A DNA stretch of 64,000 nucleotides. It comes from Triparma columacea. Lineage: Eukaryota; Sar; Bolidophyceae; Parmales; Triparmaceae. The stretch's first letter is position 1, and the number at the start of each line of letters is the position of its first letter. A model generated the notes under the pieces. That model made no database searches, was not told the DNA's origin, and saw only the letters and a program-made list of their open reading frames with translations. This document shows positions 29,484-39,366 of the stretch, piece by piece. The stretch spans positions 22,102-86,101 of the forward strand of contig BRYA01000036.1 of NCBI GenBank assembly GCA_030267965.1. The letters run 5' to 3'. A program made the translations under genes and the position numbers.

Positions 29484-32400
29484 GTTAGTGTTAAGAATGG
29501 GATGGGATAGAATATACGGAACCTCCCTTCACACCCAAATATTCACTTTACGTACTATTCTCACGAATTCACCCACCTCCCCCTCTCCCCCCGCCGTAGG
29601 TTCCGCTTTGGACACTTATGGCACCGTAGGAGGAACTAAATTCTCTTACACAGAATGCAGTGGCCAACCATGCGTAGCCAGCAGCTCCTCCTCCGATGAT
29701 GGTACCGACGGGAACTTCTACTGCATCAATGGAGGAGATATTGGGGGGACCTTCGTCCCCGGTCAATCCTTTTGCACCTGCACTTCCTGCGACTCAAACT
29801 ACAGGGGTACGAACTGCGCCACCTGTGCTGTTGCAGGCTACAGTGGCCCCACCTGCACCGCCGATCCTTGCGTCGCTACAAGCACCTCCACCGATGACGG
29901 CACTGACGGCAACTTCTACTGCATCAACGGGGGTAGTATTGGCGGCAACACGGGCTCCTGCACCTGCACTTCCTGTAACATGGGCTCTGAAGGTGTTAAT
30001 TGCGCAACTTGCACGGCACAATTCACTGGTTCTGACTGCGCAACTTGTATTGCAGGCTACAGTGGTTCTGACTGCACAACTGCTGATCCCTGCGTCGCTA
30101 CAAGCACCTCCACCGATGACGGCACTGATGGTAACTTCTACTGCATCAACGGGGGTAGTATTGGCGGTAACACGGGCTCCTGCACCTGCACAGGCTGTGA
30201 TGGATATAGTGGTCTAAATTGCCAAACAGCGGATCCCTGCCGAGCCGTCTCCAACACCGCAGCCGACGGATCTGATGGAGACTTCTACTGCATTAACGGA
30301 GGAAGGTAAGGAACTGCACTGATTTATATAATACGGAATGTCACGAAATACAATCCTAACACTGCCTTGCCTGTGTCTTGCGCCTTGCAGCATCGGAGGA
30401 ACGACCGGGTCCTGCACATGCACGTGCGCGACAGGCTATGCTGCGCCAAGCTGTGCGACTTGTGCCGCAGGCTATAGTGGAGCTGGTTGTTCTGCTGATC
30501 CTTGCGTAGCCACTTCAACCTCCACAGACGATGGTACTGACGGCAACTTCTACTGCATCAACGGGGGCAGCATTGGAGGCACTACGGGATCATGCACCTG
30601 CTCATGCTCCTATATTGGCTTCGCCGCCCCCAATTGTGCTGGGTGTGCCACCGGCTATAGCGGAGGTTCATGCATCCCCGATCCTTGCGTAGCCACTTCA
30701 ACCTCCACCGATGACGGCACCGATGGGAACTTTTACTGCGTCAATGGTGGGACCGTTGGAGGAACGACTGGCTCTTGCACATGTACAGGTTGTAATGCAA
30801 ATTTTGTAGGCAACAACTGCGAGGTGAGGATGGGGAAGAATTAGAGCAGCACGATTTAAAACACCCCCCATGCTTATCTATCCTTAACAACAAAAACAAA
30901 AAAACTCACAATTTACACGTTCGTTTTGCTTCTCGTGTAGACGCTCATCTGCCCAGTGGGTCAATACGCAAAAGACGGAGAAAACGTCTGCTCGACTTGT
31001 GAAGCTGGTCGGTACACCTCATCTACGGGGACCCAATCATCATGTACGCACTGTGCGGCGGGGAAGAGTTCTCCAGACTCGAATCTAGCGGGCGATCATG
31101 ATGAAGAGTCTGACTGTACCATTTGTTTGGCAGGATTCTACTCAGATGGTAGTGGAGCCCCGTGTGCGGCTTGCCTTGCAGGCTCGTTCCTTACAGACGA
31201 CGGCGTAGATATCACCAAACACGACGAGTCGAGTGACTGTGAAATCTGCCCCAAAGGGAAATACAATGAGAACGAAGGGGCTGCACTTTGCGTGGTGTGC
31301 GGAGATGGAAAGTATCTTGACGATGACGCCCGTAGCACCGCGCTCCACGACGGGGAAAGCGACTGCACTCATTGTGTCGCAGGGACGTCGACAGTACCTG
31401 GAAGGTGAGCGAGGAGCGCAAACATTGAGGCAGCATCGTCAAAAGCGGCATTCCTAACCCAAACTCGTTGCAGTACTCTTGTGTCCGACCACGACGACGT
31501 AACAGACTATGCTGTATGCAGTATTGGCACATACTCCAACGCTGGCGAAGTCTGCCAAACTTGCCAAGCCGGAAGGTATAACTCCGATCCTGCAACTGAC
31601 AGCAGCCTTCACGAATCGTGTATTCTCTGTGTGGCCGGAAAATTCAACGACGATGCTGGTGAGATACCTTCCAAGCACGACAATGAAAATGACTGCCTAC
31701 CCTGCCCAAATGGAGAGTCAAGTCTTGCGGGCGCAGCAGGATGCTCTTCGTGTGAAAAAGGGAAGTATGCTCACGAGCAGACAGGGTACTGCACTGAGTG
31801 TCCTGCAGGGCGAGCGAACTCGTTGAAGGGCGCGGTGTCTTTAAGCGATTGCAAAGTGTGCATAGCTGGAACGTTTGCGGCAATTGCTTCAGAAATATGT
31901 TCCGATTGCGCAAAAGGAAGGTACAACCCATACGATGGAAACGAGACCTGCATTGACTGCGGAGCCGGAAGGTATAACACTGAGACGGCTCAAATCAGCG
32001 AGAGTGCCTGTGAGCTCTGTTCAATCGGGAAATATTCCAATGCTGCGACAGCGACGGAAGACTGCTCCTTGTGTCCTTACCACTCTTACTCACCAGCTCG
32101 CGGAGCCAAGACATGCATGCCTTGTGAGGCAGGCAAGAATAATCTCGACCAAACTGCCTCTAAATGCTCTGATTGCCCTGCGGGTAAGAGCTCAAAGCCT
32201 GGAATGTGGAATTCTTGCCCGACAAATTTCACATTTTATAAGAGCATTTGCTACCAGGATCTTATTACAATCGAGGGCACATGCGAGAGCTTTGGTGGGT
32301 CTTTGTGCACAAGTCAAGAGCTGCTGATAGTTGACGGGACAATTGGCTACAACCCAAGCTCCTCTTACTGCTGCCGCCCTCCCGATTTCCATGGTGGAGA

Positions 32401-35400
32401 TTGCGAGTTGTGCAAGGGGAATGAGTACACTCCAGAGGCTGGATACCCTATTTGCATAAACTGCCCCTCATTCCAGGAGCCTACGGAAGATAAGTTGGGG
32501 TGCGAAAGCGCAAGTGGGTACTACACGGATGTGACGATTGATGGGACTAAGGCATTTCCGACGGGAGAAGGCGTCAAACCAACGCCGGGGACAACTCTGC
32601 AATCACTGGATCTTGAGCCGGGATATTGGAGGACGTCAATCAACGATACTTTAGTTCGCGAGTGCCCCAATCCAGGTGAGGATGCGTCTTAACATTATCA
32701 CTATTTTCCTCAAGGTATTATTTTGAAAGCTCATTTGAAATTTCAAGCGCAAGAAAGCAACATGACGAAAAACTAACCGACCTTCCCAAACGACTCAACA
32801 TAGACTTTTGTATAGGTGGCAATGTCCTCAACCGAACAAACTCTTCACTCTGCTATGAAGGACACGAGGGCCCGTACTGCGGAGCCTGTCAATCAAACTA
32901 CGCCATGAGCCAAGGGAAATGCGTTTCCTGTAAGGGGTCCAAGGCCCTTACAGCTGTGTTGATGAGCTTTGCCGTTATATTCGGCGCGATTGCGCTCGTT
33001 TACCTCTATCACTACCTTAAAGCACACGACATGTTCGGCGAAAGCACTCCCGGGGAGATGAAGTCCAAGCAAGCGAGATTCAAGGCCCTCTTTATTTCAT
33101 TTCGCGGTCTCCTTACCCAGGTCAGGATTCAGGCCAAGATACTTGCTTCTTATTTTCAAATTACAACGTCTTTGGCCTTCAACCTCGATATATTCATTGA
33201 CGGCTTCTACTTGGAGTTTACGAAGGTGAGTATATGAATTTGGGCTCGCGAGGGAAGCATCAACAACCAATCCATTGTGCAATTAACCCCACACGCTCAT
33301 GTAGTATTTCAACTTCCTAAACTTCGACCTCGGAACTGTCGTTCCACTTGGTTGCATGTTTGAAGTAAATCACATCTCAAGTCTCTATTCTATGACAATT
33401 TTGTCTATCGTAATTATGGTTGGCATGTACTACAGGTCCCACCAGTTGAAGATACGGAACGGGAAAAGAAAGTTATTGGAGGGGGAAACCGACTGGTCCG
33501 CCTTGCTCTTCAACTACCTCCTCATTTTCACGTTCCTAATCTTCCCGACAGTAAGCACCAAGGTGAGAGTGCCGTTTGCAAAAATCGATCATTCTGGCGC
33601 CCTTCACGCAGTGTAGAATAAAAACTAACGTCACCGCAAACTAACGTCACCGCAAACTAATGTCACCGCCTTAGATTCTCCACACGTTTGGATGTCAAGA
33701 GTTTACCGATAACTATCACGCTCAAGACGTCCTTGAAAATTCACTTAGGTCCGATTTAAACTCCCAAGTAAATGCGCCAGACGAGGGATATTTCCTAAAA
33801 ATTGACCTCTCATTGAGGTGCTCAGATAGGTGGGAAGGAAAGGGAAGTGGGAAGTGGCACGATACTGGTGTTTTGTGGGCATGGTTGATGGTCATTGTGT
33901 TTCCTGTTGGCATCCCTGTTGCCTATCTAATCTTGATGTACAAACAGAGGTTGGACATAGACCCTGGACAGAAGTTTCTTCTTGGGAAACGGACCGCTAA
34001 AAGGTTTGACGTCAAGGTGAGAAGCGTCGCCGAAAGTATTAAATGCGCTATCTACTAATCCTACCCTAACCTAACAAAACGCCCATCATAGACTCGCCTG
34101 TGGTCCTTCATGGAGCACAAGCAGAAGAGAACGTTGCGGGTTCGAAAAGTTTTCGGAAAAGCATTGGAGTGGATGGTCGCTGATGGATTCGTCGATTTTT
34201 CACCCTCGGAGGTCCAGCAGTTCCTCAAGAAAAAGGAACAAGAAGGAGAGATTGGGTGGACATCGGTCGAAACTATGGATGAGGTGGAGGCCATGTGGTG
34301 CTCACTGTTTCTAAGATCCAAGAGAGAGGAAGAAAATCCATCTCTGCGCCAGCTGCAGTTCCTTTACGAGACATACGAGGTGAGTCATGGGCAGGCGCGG
34401 CGGGGGGTGATTTGGTTTGATTTTGGTTTTGATTTTGATTGTCGTGACGTTTCAGTGGGGCTAGTATTCTAACAACACTCTCTTCGCAGCCGCGCTGTTG
34501 GTGGTTCGAGGTATTTGAGACGATCCGAAGGCTTATGCTCACCGGCGGCCTCGTCATGTTCAACCCAGGAACGGCGGGTCAGTGCGTGACAGCCCTCCTG
34601 ATAGCGCTCTTGAGCATGAGAGTTTACAGCGCATACGACCCCTTCATTGACGACAAGTACGACACGCTGGCGGAAGCGGCGCAGTGGCAGCTCTTCTTTA
34701 CTCTCCTTGGAAGCCTGTGCGTTAGGGTGAACATCTATACCGAGACGAAGCAAGACAAGGAGAGGTTCGGAGACTTGCTCGGCGTGATGCAGGTTGGGAT
34801 TCTCCTCCTCATAGTCTACCAGAACTGTCAGAAGAGGAGGGTAAGGGAAGACGGGGAGGGGGAGGAGGACGTCGGAGTGCTCGATACACTAAGAGAGATA
34901 CCTGGGTTCAAGCAATTGATCAATCTTGGGGAAAGATTTGTGGGCACCTTCTACAGTTTCACGTCTAAAATCGTACCTGACGAAGCTTTCGACGATGTGA
35001 AGGAGACGTTCGACGACATCAGAGAGGCTGGGTCTGAGGTGATTAGCGGGGAATTGATGGAGCAGGTGATGGGCATTGCCTCTGGATTCTTCGGTAAGCT
35101 GAAGGAAAAGGCCCTTGACTTTGCAAAAAGGAAAGTCGCCCAAGTTGAGGGTACGTTCAAAGACGCCCNNNNNNNNNNNNCCAGAAGAGCAAAGGGACGT
35201 TAAAAAGGCCGTGGCGAGCAGCTTAGAGGCTGCCAAGGGAGCAGTGAAAGATTCCATCGCCGAGGTAATGGAAGAGCAGAAGGAGAAGTTGAGGGAGGAA
35301 GTCGCGGAAAGGTACAGGAATTTCCAGGAGGAGACGAAGGAGAAGTTGATTACGTGGGTCAAGGACGAGCTGAAAACCTTCATCGAAGAAGAGCTACTAC

Positions 35401-35912
35401 CAGGCGAGCTCAAGACTTTGGACACGACTGTTGAGGGTCCGGTTGAAGACAACTTCATTGGCGAGGTGAAGAAGAAGACGCTTGAGAAGCTCGAGGGCGT
35501 GCTCGACATTTTCGTCGAAAAGGTCGTAGGGGGGGCCGTCGACGCGATTTTCACAGCAGCTAGCGACCCCGCAAAATTGGCCAAGGACGTTAGGGGTATG
35601 AAGCTGGCAGATATTACTGAGGGGGTCAAGGGGTTTGCAGCGGAGGTTGGGGACGGGATCGTGGAGGATTCCAAGGCGCTCATGATTGAGGACATTGAGG
35701 AATTTAAGGAGGGGCTGATGGAGGACGTTGGATGGGATGAAAAAGTCGAGTTGGTTGATGCAGCGGTAGGGCTTAAGGACGAAGCGACTGGGTTGTTGGG
35801 TGGGGGAGAGGGGGGGGAAGAGGGGGGAGAGGGGGGGGAAGAGGGGGGAGAGAGGGGGGAAGAGGGGGGGGTAGAGGGGGGGGAAGAGGGGGGAGAGGGT
35901 GCGGGACCATGA
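28052..35912 (+). CDS. giant secreted/membrane mosaic protein: beta-helix-like, EGF-like, GCC2/GCC3 repeats, multi-TM
   Basis: There are 11 exons: 28052-28712, 28815-29483, 29600-30305, 30391-30823, 30941-31404, 31474-32675, 32816-33225, 33305-33562, 33675-34016, 34092-34379 and 34490-35912 (about 2,280 aa). A signal peptide (MSHICLIFWACLVLVGGRSL) comes first. Exons 1 and 2 each code a beta-helix/pectin-lyase-like unit (ASCVLDGE, GSGTLILRALTF). Exons 3-4 carry six EGF-like repeats (DDGTDGNFYCINGG). Exons 5-6 carry GCC2/GCC3 ephrin-receptor-like repeats (CSTCEAGRYTSSTGTQSSC). Membrane segments start at LTAVLMSFAVIFGAIALVYL, then YSMTILSIVIMVGMYY, NYLLIFTFLIFPTV, VLWAWLMVIVFPVGIPVAYL and CVTALLIALLSMRVYS. 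The motif PRCWWFEVFETIRRLMLTGG follows in exon 11. The tail is amphipathic helix then Gly/Glu-rich. A 12-N gap breaks the frame near 35170. Surface recognition is inferred; no kinase is present. Confidence 0.82.
29661..30823 (+). repeat. six near-identical EGF-like repeats
   Basis: Six units share (D/Q)PC-V-A-(T/S)-S-x-S-x-DDGTDGNFYCINGG followed by (S/D)IGG-(N/T)TGSCTC. The DNA is also nearly identical between units (for example around 29871, 30090, 30505 and 30695). The fourth unit (DPCRAVSNTAADGSDGDFYC) is the most divergent and spans the 30306-30390 intron. Confidence 0.85.
35169..35180. other. 12-N gap with frame change in exon 11 of the giant gene
   Basis: The frame before the gap (QVEGTFKDA) and the clean coding frame after it (PEEQRDVKKAVASS) differ. 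The real gap length must therefore differ from 12 (by other than a multiple of 3), or a base is missing nearby. Confidence 0.8.
35803..35905 (+). repeat. GGGGGGGAAGA minisatellite coding a Gly/Glu tail
   Basis: Purine-only units (GGGGGGGAAGAGGGGGGAGA) encode GGEGGEEGGEGGEEGG-type residues at the C-terminus of the giant protein. Copy number is likely to vary. Confidence 0.8.
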
Positions 35913-36028
35913 GCAGATTAAAGGCAACACAAATGCAGTTAAAAATCATAAACTAGACGAGGAATTGGGCCCATTTCCTGGATCGGCCGAGACCACTCTG
36001 TTTTGGCAAAAGAAAAGCTTATCGAAAT

Positions 36029-36490
36029 AAAGGTAAGGCGGGACAACAATGACAGTAATACCCCTTGTTTAAGGCTTTTACCAGTTATAATGTGTCCTAT
36101 CGTTGATTTTTGTCTCCTATTCACCTCAAGGAACCAAGTTATTTCCCCTTCAATCGAGGTCGAGTATTCGTGGGTTTTCCCCCCGTCTTATTACCGTCTT
36201 ATAGACTAGATAATACTACTTTCGGCCATATTTCCGATACTGTTAGTATCATATTGGGGTTGTTATCGGGCAGAGAACCGCTATTGACACCGCAATGACG
36301 CATCTTTGAGGGGTCTCACCATCCCTCTCCCTTGTTCTTTGTCAATCACACCACTAACCCTCCTGATTCGCGTCAATAATGTAGGAATTCCTTGAGGATT
36401 GAAGCTGTTAACGACAAGACTGTATAATAAATCCAGGGTTAGGCTTAGGTTACAGAAAGGACGGTATAAAAGATCCTCTCCATCCATACT
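36029..36490 (+). promoter_or_regulatory. duplicated leader, copy 1, upstream of BspA-like gene 1
   Basis: This leader of about 460 bp matches those at 38917-39366 and 40967-41428. Shared landmarks in order are GGACAACAATGACA, TTATTTCCCCTTCAATCGAG, GTCTTATTACCGTCTTATAG, ACTTTCGGCCATATTTCCGA, TCCCTTGTTCTTTGTCAATC, GTCAATAATGTAGGAATTC, a GGGTTAGG-type telomere-like word (36436-36445) and TATAAAA (36465-36471), 20 nt before the ATG. Confidence 0.75.
36465..36471 (+). promoter_or_regulatory. TATA-box-like motif, BspA-like gene 1
   Basis: TATAAAA lies in the context ACGGTATAAAAGATCC. It is only 20 nt upstream of the ATG, unusually close for a TATA box unless the mRNA has almost no leader, so its role is uncertain. 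The identical context precedes gene 3 (41403-41409). In gene 2 the site reads ACGAGTGAAAAGATCC. Confidence 0.45.
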
Positions 36491-38668
36491 ATGAGTGAAT
36501 TAGACTTTGCTTATGGTGATGACTATAGTGATGACGATGGTGATGACTATAGTGATGACTATAGTACAGCAGTATACTCTGGCGTAGAGAGCTTCTTGAA
36601 TGATCGTGAACTCACAGAAGTGACTTTTGCAGAAGGAGTGACGTCGATTGCCGATGAAACCTTCTTCGGATGCTCCTCCCTCACGGCCGTTACCATCCCA
36701 ATTGGAGTGACGACAATTGGCGAGGCCGCCTTCTACGAATGCTCCTCCCTCACGGCCATCACCATCCCTGACAGAGTAACGTCGATTGCCGATGAAACCT
36801 TCAGGGGATGCTCCTCCCTCACGGCCGTTACCATCCCAGATGGAGTGACGAAGATTGGCAAACGCGCCTTCCAAGGATGCTCCTCCCTCACGGCCATCAC
36901 CATCCCGGACGGAGTGACGACGATTGGCGATTATGCCTTCTGGAGATGCTCCTCCCTCACGGCCATCACAATCCCGGACTCGGTGACGACAATTGGCCAA
37001 AGCGCCTTTCACGGATGCTCCTCTCTCACGGCTATCACAATCCCAGACGGAGTGACGAAGATTGGCGATGGCACCTTCTCTGGATGCTCCTCCCTCACGG
37101 CCATCACCATCCCGGACTCAGTGACGACGATTAGCCTGGGCGCCTTTCAAGATTGCTCCTCCCTCACGGCCATCACCATCCCCGACTCAGTGACGACGAT
37201 TGACGAATGCGCCTTTGCAGAATGCTCCTCCCTCACGGCCATCACCATTCCAGTTGGAGTGACGAGGATTGGCGAATGCGCCTTCTTGGGATGCTCCTCC
37301 CTCACGGCCATCACCATCCCAGACGGAGTGACAATGATTGGCGATGGCACCTTTTACTTATGCTCCTCCCTCACGGCCATCACCATCCCGGACGGAGTGA
37401 CGACGATTGGGAATGAAACCTTCAGGAAATGCTCCTCCCTCGCAGCCATCACAATCCCGGACTCAGTGACGTCGCTTGGCACTTCCGCCTTCAACGCATG
37501 CTCCTCCCTCACATCCATCACCATCCCGGACGGAGTGAAGATGATTGGCGATCACACCTTCTACGAATGCTCCTCCCTCTCGACCATCACAATCCCAGAC
37601 GGAGTGACAACGATTGGTGATTACGCCTTCATTCAATGCTCCTCTCTCACGGCCATCACAATCCCGGACGAAGTGACGTCGATTGGCCGTACTGCCTTCG
37701 CAGAATGCTCCTCCCTCGCAGCCATCACAATCCCGGACGGAGTGACGACAATTAGCGGTGGCGCCTTCCAAGGATGCTCCTCCCTCACGGCCATCACCAT
37801 CCCGGACGGAGTGACGATGATTGACGGATGCGCCTTTCACAGATGCTCCTCCCTCACGGCCATCACCATCCCGGACTCAGTGACAACGATTAGCGCGTCC
37901 GCCTTCTACGGATGCTCCTCTCTCACGGCCATCACCATCCCGGACGGAGTGACGACAATTTTCGAAAGCACCTTCCACGGATGCTCCGACCTCACGGCCA
38001 TCACCATCCCGGAGGGAGTGACAACGATTGGCCAATACGCCTTCGAAGGATGCCGCTCCCTCACGGCCATCACAATCCCGGAAGGAGTGACAACGATTGG
38101 CAAACGCGCCTTCTGGGGATGCTCCTCCCTCACGGCCATCACCATCCCAGATGGAGTGACAATGATTGGCGATGGCACTTTCTGTGGATGCTCCTCCCTC
38201 ACGGCCATCACTATCCCGGACGGAGTGACGACAATTGGCGAGGCCGCCTTCGTTAGATGCTCCTCCCTCACGGCCATCACTATCCCGGACTGCGTGATGT
38301 CGATTGGCGCTTACGCCTTCGGTGAATGCTCCGCCCTGACGAAACTCATTCTATCTCCTGCCGTCTCTATCGGTGGTCCATACTGCTTCGCGAACTGCAC
38401 TACCCTAATCGCTGCCGCTGCCGATCAAAATATGCCGACTGTCTTGGACCTCCTCCATTACAGGTGGCACCGCAATGTCGCTGTGATCGAACGCGTCAAC
38501 GCTCTTCTGTGCCTCAAGGGAACCTGGGATCACGTGGAGGATCCACCCAGGAGATCGGCTAGGAAGCGGAAGCGAACTGACGGAGTTGAAGCCCCACCGC
38601 TAAGGGAAAGTGAGGCACGTGAGAAGATCCCTAAAGTTTTGTGGAGAGTAATCTTGGAGTTTCTGTAA
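36491..38668 (+). CDS. BspA-like LRR_5 protein 1, about 26 repeats
   Basis: This is an intronless gene of 725 aa. After an acidic start (MSELDFAYGDDYSDDDGDDY) come about 26 tandem 23-residue repeats of the form CSSLTAITIPDGVTTIG-x-x-AF-x-x, the BspA/LRR_5 pattern known from Treponema, Trichomonas and several protists. Variable positions follow the G in TTIG and the AF. A capped end (CSALTKLILSPAVSIGG) is followed by a non-repeat tail: DLLHYRWHRNVAVIERVNAL, LCLKGTWDHVEDPPRRSARK, a basic RKRKRTDG that looks like a nuclear signal, and REKIPKVLWRVILEFL. There is no signal peptide, so a cell-surface role as in Trichomonas is not supported. The tail is nearly identical in genes 2 and 3. The lack of introns contrasts with most neighbours. 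Confidence 0.88.
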   Translation: MSELDFAYGDDYSDDDGDDYSDDYSTAVYSGVESFLNDRELTEVTFAEGVTSIADETFFGCSSLTAVTIPIGVTTIGEAAFYECSSLTAITIPDRVTSIADETFRGCSSLTAVTIPDGVTKIGKRAFQGCSSLTAITIPDGVTTIGDYAFWRCSSLTAITIPDSVTTIGQSAFHGCSSLTAITIPDGVTKIGDGTFSGCSSLTAITIPDSVTTISLGAFQDCSSLTAITIPDSVTTIDECAFAECSSLTAITIPVGVTRIGECAFLGCSSLTAITIPDGVTMIGDGTFYLCSSLTAITIPDGVTTIGNETFRKCSSLAAITIPDSVTSLGTSAFNACSSLTSITIPDGVKMIGDHTFYECSSLSTITIPDGVTTIGDYAFIQCSSLTAITIPDEVTSIGRTAFAECSSLAAITIPDGVTTISGGAFQGCSSLTAITIPDGVTMIDGCAFHRCSSLTAITIPDSVTTISASAFYGCSSLTAITIPDGVTTIFESTFHGCSDLTAITIPEGVTTIGQYAFEGCRSLTAITIPEGVTTIGKRAFWGCSSLTAITIPDGVTMIGDGTFCGCSSLTAITIPDGVTTIGEAAFVRCSSLTAITIPDCVMSIGAYAFGECSALTKLILSPAVSIGGPYCFANCTTLIAAAADQNMPTVLDLLHYRWHRNVAVIERVNALLCLKGTWDHVEDPPRRSARKRKRTDGVEAPPLRESEAREKIPKVLWRVILEFL

Positions 38669-38916
38669 CTCTTTGCGCTTGATTAGTTGGATTTAAGGCT
38701 GTCCGAACTAAAGTTTGTTGGGTAAAAAAATAGAAATATTTGAGGGCGTCAAGTTTAATTCTTCAAAACAACCGCGTACTTCAACACCCTTCTCTCCTCT
38801 GAATCGGATAAGAGCTGTTTAAATCGTAGTTTTGGGGAAAAACACACAAGTCTGGCCAAACCCACCCTTGGTGGAGGGAGAAATAAATAGGGGCAATAAT
38901 AAATCTATCAAAAGAA
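38669..38916 (+). repeat. duplicated 3' flank, copy 1
   Basis: The sequence after the stop (CTCTTTGCGCTTGATTAGTT, GGCTGTCCGAACTAAAGTTT, TTTGAGGGCGTCAAGTTTAA) is nearly identical to 40726-40966, with a few substitutions and small indels. Gene 3 lacks this flank after its stop. Confidence 0.85.
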
Positions 38917-39366
38917 AGGTAATTCGGACAACAATGACAATAATAACCCTTGTTAGAGATGTAACCAGTTGTATTTCGTCCTATCGTTTATTTTAGTTTC
39001 CTATTTACGTCAAGGAACCAATTTATTTCCCCTTCAATCGAGGTCGAGTATTCGAGGGTTTTTTCCCTTCTTATTACCGTCTTATAGACTAGATAATACT
39101 ACTTTCGGCCATATTTCCGATACTATTAGTATCATATTGTGGTTGCTATTGGGCAGATAACCGCTATTGACGCCGTAATGACGCATCCTTGAGGGTCTCA
39201 TCATCTCTCCCTTGTTCTTTGTCAATCACACCACACTAACCCTACTTATCCCGTCAATAATGTAGGAATTCGCAGATAAACGGTATCAAATAGTTTGGGC
39301 TTTCAACTGTTACCGAAAAGACGAGTGAAAAGATCCTCTCAATCCCAGGACTCTCCCCTTCCCAAA
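38917..39366 (+). promoter_or_regulatory. duplicated leader, copy 2, TATA-like motif lost
   Basis: It aligns with leaders 1 and 3 from GGACAACAATGACAATAATA through GTCAATAATGTAGGAATTC. Near the end it diverges: the telomere-like GGTTAGG word is absent and ACGGTATAAAAGATCC is replaced by ACGAGTGAAAAGATCC (near 39331). The ATG that opens genes 1 and 3 is also missing. The usable ATG is at 39367. Confidence 0.75.
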
